64,000 bases of DNA from Myxococcales bacterium (lineage in GTDB: Bacteria; Myxococcota_A; Polyangia; Fen-1088). Below are positions 58,590 through 64,000 of the stretch, in pieces. The stretch lies in the NCBI GenBank assembly GCA_003142855.1, contig PLNW01000122.1, positions 23,598 through 87,597 of the forward strand, read 5' to 3'. Position 1 is the first letter of the stretch. Each line of letters begins with the position of its first letter. A program made the translations under genes and the position numbers. Under the pieces are notes generated by a model. The model saw only the letters and a list, made by a program, of their open reading frames with translations, made no database searches and was not told the origin of the DNA.

Positions 58590-60506
58590 GTGATCAGGCA
58601 TCTATCGATCGTCGCGCTGATGATCGCGACTGCCGCGGGCGTGGCCCGCGCCGCTGAGCCGAGCTTCGTCGCGCGCGTGGACCGCACCCAGATCGGGGCC
58701 GGCGAATCGTTCACCCTGGAGATCACCCTGTCGGTCGAAAACGGCCGGGTGGACGGCTATCGTGCCCCGGACTTGCGCGGCTTGCGCGCACTGTCCGAGC
58801 GACCGAGCCAGTCCACCCAGATGCAGATGGGTGGCGGCGGCACCTTTGTGCGCCAGGTGTACGGCTGGCACTACGAGGTGCTGGCGCCCGACCGCGGCAC
58901 CTTCACCGTCGGGCCTGCGCGCGTGCGCGTGGATGGTCAGGAACTGCGCACGGAAAAGATCACCATCACCGTGGTTGATTCGGGTCAGGCGCCGGCGGCG
59001 CGGCGTCCTGGCCGCGGCTTTCCCCACGGTATTCCCAATCCTGGCCTGCCCTTCCCCGGCCTTGGCGTGGAGGACGATACCCCGCCCGCCGAACCAGAGC
59101 AGGGCCGCGGTCGGCGCAACTTTCTCCGCGTCCAGAGCAGCAAAATCAAAGCCTATGTGGGCGACCAGATCACGGTGGAGTGGTTCCTGTACCTCACCGA
59201 GCGGCAGGACAAGTACGGCACCACGGCCGAGCCACGCACCGACGGGTTCTGGGTCGAGGATCTCCCCGTCCCCAATCAACACGCTGGGCTTTCGCTGACC
59301 CAGCAGACCTACGAGGGACGCAACTATCTGGTCGCCCCGCTGATGAAGAAGGCGCTCTTCCCGCTTCATCCCGGCCGCCTGACCATCAGCCCGCTCGAAT
59401 CCGAGATCTCGCGTGTCGACTTCTTCGGCGCAACCCTGCGCACCGAGCGCCTCAAAACCGAGCCTTTGACCATCGAAGTTCTCCCCCTGCCGACGGCGGG
59501 CCAGCCCCCCAAGTTCGACACCTCGGCGGTGGGCCATTTCACTCTGCGCGCTGAAGTTGACCGCGACCGGGTCAACGTGGGCGAGGCGGTCACGCTCAAG
59601 CTGGCCATCAGCGGGCAAGGCAATCTGCGCAAGCTGGCCGCGCCGACCCTGCCTCGCCTGGACGGCTGGAAGGTGTACGAGCCCAAGGTGTCGGTGACGC
59701 TCAACCCGGGCGAGCGGGTGGAGGGCAGCAAGGCGGTCGAGTACCTGCTGTTGCCGGAGCGCCCAGGCGTGACGACAATTCCACCCTTCAGCTTGGCCTT
59801 CTTCGATCCCGAACGCGGCAGCTACGGCAGCGAGAAAAGCAATCCGCTGCGTATCGAAGTCAGTGCCGATGCGCAGCCGGCTGGCGCGCGTCCTGCCCCG
59901 ACGGGAATCGTCGCCGCGAGCTCGGCCGCAGCCGCATCCGGGGGCGAGAATGTTCTCGCGCTGGACATCCGGCCCTTGCGCAACCGTCCCACCCTGCGCC
60001 GCGATTTGGGCGCAAGCTTCTACCAGTCGCGCGGCCTGGGGATCATCGTCGCGGTGCCGCCCCTGGCACTGGCGCTCACGACTCTGGTGGGGTTCGCGCG
60101 CGAGCGTCTGAGCAAAGAGACCGAGGGCACCCGGCGGCGCAAGCTGCGCCGGCTGGCGCGCCGACGTCTGCGCACGGCCGACGCCCATCTCAGGGAGGGC
60201 CGGCTGGCGCAGGCCTTCGGCGAGATCGAGCGCGTGCTGCGTGAGTGTCTCACCGGTAAACTGGGCACGCAGATCGCGGGTCTGTCTTGGGACGAGCTGC
60301 GCTCAACCCTGGCCCAGGCGGGCGTGGCGCCGACGCTGGTCGATGCCACCCTGGCCGCGCTGGAGGATTGCGACCGCGCCCGCTTTGCCCCGGGGCGCGT
60401 GTCGGCGGAGGAAGTGCGCGCAGCCCGGGATCGAGCCGGCGAGATCATCTTGCAGATCGAAAAGGCGCCCTTGCGGTCCGGCTCAGCGCGGGAGGTGCGG
60501 TGGTGA
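58590..60506 (+). CDS. batD: BatD-like oxygen-tolerance/aerotolerance membrane protein
   Basis: PSFVARVDRTQIGAGESFTLEITLSVENGRVDGYRAPDLRGLRAL...; repeated beta domains and C-terminal TM; alternative start 58620. Confidence 0.87.
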   Translation: MIRHLSIVALMIATAAGVARAAEPSFVARVDRTQIGAGESFTLEITLSVENGRVDGYRAPDLRGLRALSERPSQSTQMQMGGGGTFVRQVYGWHYEVLAPDRGTFTVGPARVRVDGQELRTEKITITVVDSGQAPAARRPGRGFPHGIPNPGLPFPGLGVEDDTPPAEPEQGRGRRNFLRVQSSKIKAYVGDQITVEWFLYLTERQDKYGTTAEPRTDGFWVEDLPVPNQHAGLSLTQQTYEGRNYLVAPLMKKALFPLHPGRLTISPLESEISRVDFFGATLRTERLKTEPLTIEVLPLPTAGQPPKFDTSAVGHFTLRAEVDRDRVNVGEAVTLKLAISGQGNLRKLAAPTLPRLDGWKVYEPKVSVTLNPGERVEGSKAVEYLLLPERPGVTTIPPFSLAFFDPERGSYGSEKSNPLRIEVSADAQPAGARPAPTGIVAASSAAAASGGENVLALDIRPLRNRPTLRRDLGASFYQSRGLGIIVAVPPLALALTTLVGFARERLSKETEGTRRRKLRRLARRRLRTADAHLREGRLAQAFGEIERVLRECLTGKLGTQIAGLSWDELRSTLAQAGVAPTLVDATLAALEDCDRARFAPGRVSAEEVRAARDRAGEIILQIEKAPLRSGSAREVRW

Positions 60507-61276
60507 CAGCCGTGATCCGGCGCACGGGGATCTGGCTGCTCGCACTCCTGCTGCTGCTTTCCGCGCGTGCAGCGCACGCTGACCTGCTCGACGAGGCGTG
60601 GAAGCGCGGCAACGATGCCTACTTTCGCGGCGACCTGGCTGGCGCCATCGCTGCCTACGAGCAACTGGACCGACAGAACGTGGCCTCGCGCGATCTGTAC
60701 TACAACCTGGGCGTCGCCCACTTCCGCCAGGGCAGCCTGGGTCGCGCCATCTGGTCCTTCGAGCGCGCGCTGGAGGTGGATGCGGACGACGAAGACGCGC
60801 GCTTTAACCTGGCCCAAGCACGCAAACTGGCTGAACGCCGCGTGCTCGACAAGATCGAAAGCGCGGAGCGCGAGCCTCTGTGGATTCGTGTCGTCACCTT
60901 CTTCACCACATCGACTGCGACCTGGATCTTCGTGGGTCTGTACCTCGGCTGCTTCGTGCTCTTGTTCCTCCGTCGGCGCGCAGCCGACGACTCACGCGCG
61001 GCGCTCACCGCCGGCGCGGCCATCTTGGGCACAGGCGCGCTGCTGGCGGGCGTGCTGCTGCTAGGACGAATGAACCTGGACCGCATTCCCTTTGGCATCG
61101 TCCTGCCCGACATGGTGGCCATCAAGGAAGGCGCCGACACCAGCTATCGCACCAGCTTCGATGTGCACGCCGGCTTGCGTGTGCGTTTGCTCGATCGCGA
61201 TCAGGACTGGGTGCGCGTGCGGCTGGCCAACGGCCTGGAAGGCTGGCTGCGCGCAGAAGACGTGGGCCGGCTTTAG
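60503..61276 (+). CDS. batE: TPR + SH3-like protein (BatE-like, GTG start)
   Basis: DEAWKRGNDAYFRGDLAGAIAAYEQL..YYNLGVAHFRQGSLGRAIWSFERAL; two TMs; SH3-like C-term; GTGA overlap. Confidence 0.88.
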   Translation: MTAVIRRTGIWLLALLLLLSARAAHADLLDEAWKRGNDAYFRGDLAGAIAAYEQLDRQNVASRDLYYNLGVAHFRQGSLGRAIWSFERALEVDADDEDARFNLAQARKLAERRVLDKIESAEREPLWIRVVTFFTTSTATWIFVGLYLGCFVLLFLRRRAADDSRAALTAGAAILGTGALLAGVLLLGRMNLDRIPFGIVLPDMVAIKEGADTSYRTSFDVHAGLRVRLLDRDQDWVRVRLANGLEGWLRAEDVGRL

Positions 61277-61284
61277 AGGCGCGC

Positions 61285-62460
61285 ATGGAGCGCCTGTTTT
61301 CTCGCCGGCTTGCCTGGACCACGGCCGAGAACGCTCTGGCCCGCGCCGAGGCAGCAGCTCGCGCTTCAGGACGGCCGCTCCTGGACTTGACCGTGAGCAA
61401 TCCCACGCAAGTGGGTCTGCACTATCCCGATGATGAGATCGCGCGGGCCTTTGCTGACGCTGCCACCAGTCCCTATCAACCATCACCATTGGGCGTGCCC
61501 GGCGCGCGCGCGGCGGTGGTGGCGGACTACGCCCGGCGCGGCGTCGAGCTGGATGTCAACCAGGTGGTTCTGACCGCCAGCTCAAGCGAATCGTACGCTC
61601 TGCTTTTCAAGTTGCTCGGCGATCCGGGCCAGACCGTGCTTTGCCCGGAGCCGAGCTATCCGCTGTTCGAGTATTTGGCCCGTCTCGAGAGCCTGAACCC
61701 GCGGCCCTACCGGCTGCGCTTCGACGGACTTTGGCACATTGATTTTCCCATCCTGGATCTCACCGATGTCGCCGCCATCATCCTGGTCAGCCCCAACAAC
61801 CCCACCGGTTCTTTTGTGTCTCGCGAGGATTTCGATCGTCTGGCTGGGCTGGCGGCCGAGCACGGCCGGGCGCTTATTGTCGACGAGGTATTCGCCGACT
61901 TCCCGCTGTCGCCGTCTGCCGAGGCGCTCACCGCTGTCGCGGGCCGGGCCTCGCCCGCGCTGGTGTTCTCGCTGGGCGGGCTGTCCAAGTCGTGCGGCTT
62001 GCCCCACCTCAAGCTGGGCTGGATAGCGGCCACGGGGCCGCTCGCCTTGGTCCGCGATGCACTGGCGCGCCTGGAATTGATCGCCGACACGTACCTGTCA
62101 GTGGGGACGCCGGTGCAGATGGCCCTGCCTGGACTGTTGCAAGCTGGTGCTGCTATCCGTCGCCAGATTCTCGAACGCGTGCAACGCAACCGGCAGGCCT
62201 TGGCCAAAGCCCTGGGCGCGCATTCGCCCTGCACGCTCTTGCCCGCAGAGGCTGGCTGGTGCGCCATCCTGCGCGTGCCGGAAATCATGAGCGACGAGGC
62301 CTGGGCCAGCGCACTGCTGGAACAAGACAGTGTCCTGGTGCAACCGGGTTACTTCTTCGATCTGACCATGGGCGCCACCCTGGTGCTCAGCCTCATCGTG
62401 CAGGAGTCGATCTTCGCCGAAGGCGTGGCGCGACTGCTTGCGCGCGTGGCCGCTACTTGA
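61285..62460 (+). CDS. PLP-dependent class I/II aminotransferase
   Basis: LTVSNPTQVGL; VSPNNPTGSFVSRE; VDEVFADF; SLGGLSKSCGLPHLKLGW (PLP Lys). Confidence 0.92.
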   Translation: MERLFSRRLAWTTAENALARAEAAARASGRPLLDLTVSNPTQVGLHYPDDEIARAFADAATSPYQPSPLGVPGARAAVVADYARRGVELDVNQVVLTASSSESYALLFKLLGDPGQTVLCPEPSYPLFEYLARLESLNPRPYRLRFDGLWHIDFPILDLTDVAAIILVSPNNPTGSFVSREDFDRLAGLAAEHGRALIVDEVFADFPLSPSAEALTAVAGRASPALVFSLGGLSKSCGLPHLKLGWIAATGPLALVRDALARLELIADTYLSVGTPVQMALPGLLQAGAAIRRQILERVQRNRQALAKALGAHSPCTLLPAEAGWCAILRVPEIMSDEAWASALLEQDSVLVQPGYFFDLTMGATLVLSLIVQESIFAEGVARLLARVAAT

Positions 62461-62497
62461 GTCCCAGGTGGTCCAGCACCACATCAGCGTCGGTCAT
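62453..62497 (-). pseudogene. 5' stub of HEPN-family (HepT-like) toxin ORF
   Basis: ATGA-type overlap with MNT stop; translates MTDADVVLDHLGLK then TAG. Confidence 0.5.
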
Positions 62498-62888
62498 GAA
62501 CCACCTCGACCAGGGCCCGCTCCGCCGTCGCGCGGGAAATCTTCAGGTCCACGTAGCGCGAGGGCAGCAGCATGGCGAACACATGTCGATCCGCCGGATC
62601 GCGATCAAGCAACAGTTGTCCATCGCGTAGAACCTGATGCCCCAGAATGGGTGAGGCCCGACGCAGGTCAACCAAGTCTACTTCCCGTCCCAGCAGGGTG
62701 GACAGGTCGAGGCGAGCCGCCAGCACCGCCTCGGCTGGCACAGGCCTGGAAAACAGGGCCGCCAGATCTACGTCAGAATCGGCTCGCGCCTCGCCCCGGG
62801 CCTGCGAGCCGAACAGCCACAGTGCCGAAAGGGGAAACCGCCCCTCCAGCAAAGAAGCCGCAGCAGCGAGTCCTTCGGCAGTGACCAC
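62484..62888 (-). CDS. mntA: MNT-type minimal nucleotidyltransferase antitoxin (MntA-like)
   Basis: LWLFGSQARGEARADSDVDLAALF (GSx10DxD) plus DLSTLLGREVDLVDLRRASPILGHQVLRDGQLL. Confidence 0.88.
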   Translation of the reverse strand: MVTAEGLAAAASLLEGRFPLSALWLFGSQARGEARADSDVDLAALFSRPVPAEAVLAARLDLSTLLGREVDLVDLRRASPILGHQVLRDGQLLLDRDPADRHVFAMLLPSRYVDLKISRATAERALVEVVHDRR

Positions 62889-63100
62889 AGTGGCAATAGG
62901 CTAGCACAGCTGTCGTGCAACGACTCAAGGCGAGTTGCCCAACTTCAACCTGAGGTGAGCGGCCCACTACGTGTTGATTGCCTTTCGTCAACCGCGCCTT
63001 CCCTCGGGCCTGGCAAGCTGCGCTTTGCTACTCAGAAACCGCCGCAGTCTGCGGGATCTCGGAGGGTGAAATCAAATCGGGCTGCCCCTCCGCCGCTTCC

Positions 63101-63470
63101 CTACCCCCGGTGCACCGTCAGCACGTCCTGCATCTTCGCCATCTCGTAGACCACGTCGCAGCACCACCGCCCGAAGCCGCCCTTGCCGTTGACGGCGTCG
63201 ACCCAGGTACGCATGGCGGCCAGCTTGGCGCGGTTTTGTTCACTGTCCTCGCCCTTGATCTCCAGCACCAGAGTTTTGCCGGTGGTCAGGCGAATCAGGA
63301 AGTCGGGGATGTACCGGCGCTTGGCGCCGTTCCATAGGTAGTGAACCTGGAAGCCCAGGTGATCGTTCTTGGCGTAGGCGTCCACCAGAGGGCTGGTTTC
63401 CAGCAGGTTCGCGGCGAACTGCTCCCACGCGCTGTCGGCCACCATGTGGCTGATCTGCGAGCGCACGGTT
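63101..63470 (-). pseudogene. C-terminal remnant of type III restriction/DEAD-helicase endonuclease (Res-like)
   Basis: DSAWEQFAANLLETSPLVDAYAKNDHLGFQVHYLWNGAKRRYIPDFLIRLTTGKTLVLEIKGEDSEQNRAKLAAMRTWVDAVNGKGGFGRW. Confidence 0.72.
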
Positions 63471-63492
63471 GGGTGGCCCTGCGCTCCGCTGC

Positions 63493-63636
63493 CTGTGCCT
63501 GTCCCATCGACGAGAACGGAACCAGCGCGGCGATGCTCTTGCCGCGTTTTTGAATGATGACCTCTTCGCCTTGCCGGACTTGCTGCAATAGTTCCGACAA
63601 GTGCGTCTTGGCTGCGAAGGCCCCAACGGACTTCAT
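63493..63636 (-). pseudogene. Phd/YefM-type antitoxin N-terminal fragment
   Basis: MKSVGAFAAKTHLSELLQQVRQGEEVIIQKRGKSIAALVPFSSM; frame then runs into restriction-remnant DNA. Confidence 0.72.
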
Positions 63637-64000
63637 GACGGCGTGTCCCCGAACTGGTTGATTGAACTAGTCTATCACAGGGATGCCGGCAGCCCAGCCG
63701 TGGATCGCGACGGCACCATGGTGGACTTGTACGGCTACACCAGCATGCTGGTGGCCGCAGTCCAGGCCCAAGGTGAGGCTCTCGCCAAGTTGCAGAGCGA
63801 GCTGGCGCAGTGAAACGCCGGTTGCGCGTGAAGTAAAGTCCCGCGACTTGCAACCCAGCGCTGGCAACGCGACTGGTCGAGGCGACCATGGCCCATGCCG
63901 TATGACGCCAATCCAAGACCAGCGCCACCCGACACAGAAGAACCAAAATCCGTTCACCCATGCACTGTATGGATCGAACAGTCGGAGTAGAAATCATGGT

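Noticed and set aside
63601-63813. Plus-strand ORF ending DLYGYTSMLVAAVQAQGEALAKLQSELAQ as phage tail/endosialidase-chaperone C-terminus
   Set aside because: Only ~35 residues with loose coiled-coil resemblance; upstream part overlaps the phd fragment; insufficient support

Overview
High-GC bacterial chromosome segment. The gene content (Ser/Thr kinases, DUF4215/fibro-slime Cys-rich surface protein, PEGA proteins, FlbD-type flagellar control) suggests a Myxococcota/deltaproteobacterial lineage; this is an inference. Positions 1-19.4 kb hold a flagellar locus: 3' end of fliI, a MotE/MgtE_N-like gene, fliK-flgD-flgE-flbD-motA-motB, then on the minus strand fliD-(fliT-like)-fliS-fliC and flgF-G-A-H-I-J-M-N-K-L, with a divergent FliJ-like gene. 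Positions 19.7-48.5 kb are mostly housekeeping and signalling genes (START protein, RluA-type pseudouridine synthase, PEGA/TPR protein, two Ser/Thr kinases, ahcY, Rsm22-like, RseP-like, IclR, two glycosyltransferases, thiD, ackA-pta, response regulators, fibro-slime protein, TrpB2, agmatine deiminase, fused RNA methyltransferase). Positions 48.5-51.3 kb carry a GH12-like lipoprotein and an AAA ATPase + DUF4276 pair. Positions 51.4-62.5 kb hold a MoxR/DUF58/BatA-E operon and an aminotransferase. Positions 62.4-64 kb are a toxin-antitoxin/restriction remnant zone. Main observations: (i) a family of ~185-250 bp GC-rich palindromic elements, each with an open MGT(L)(K/E)GF... frame, in intergenic positions, whose ~70 bp right arm also occurs three times IN FRAME inside fliK; (ii) the AAA-DUF4276 module; (iii) a TlyA-like (no S4) + THUMP/RlmL-like methyltransferase fusion; (iv) an MNT antitoxin whose HEPN partner is cut to 14 codons; (v) cheB, phd and type III res remnants. 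No tRNA, rRNA or CRISPR array was recognised. All homology calls are from reading the translated sequences; no database search was run.
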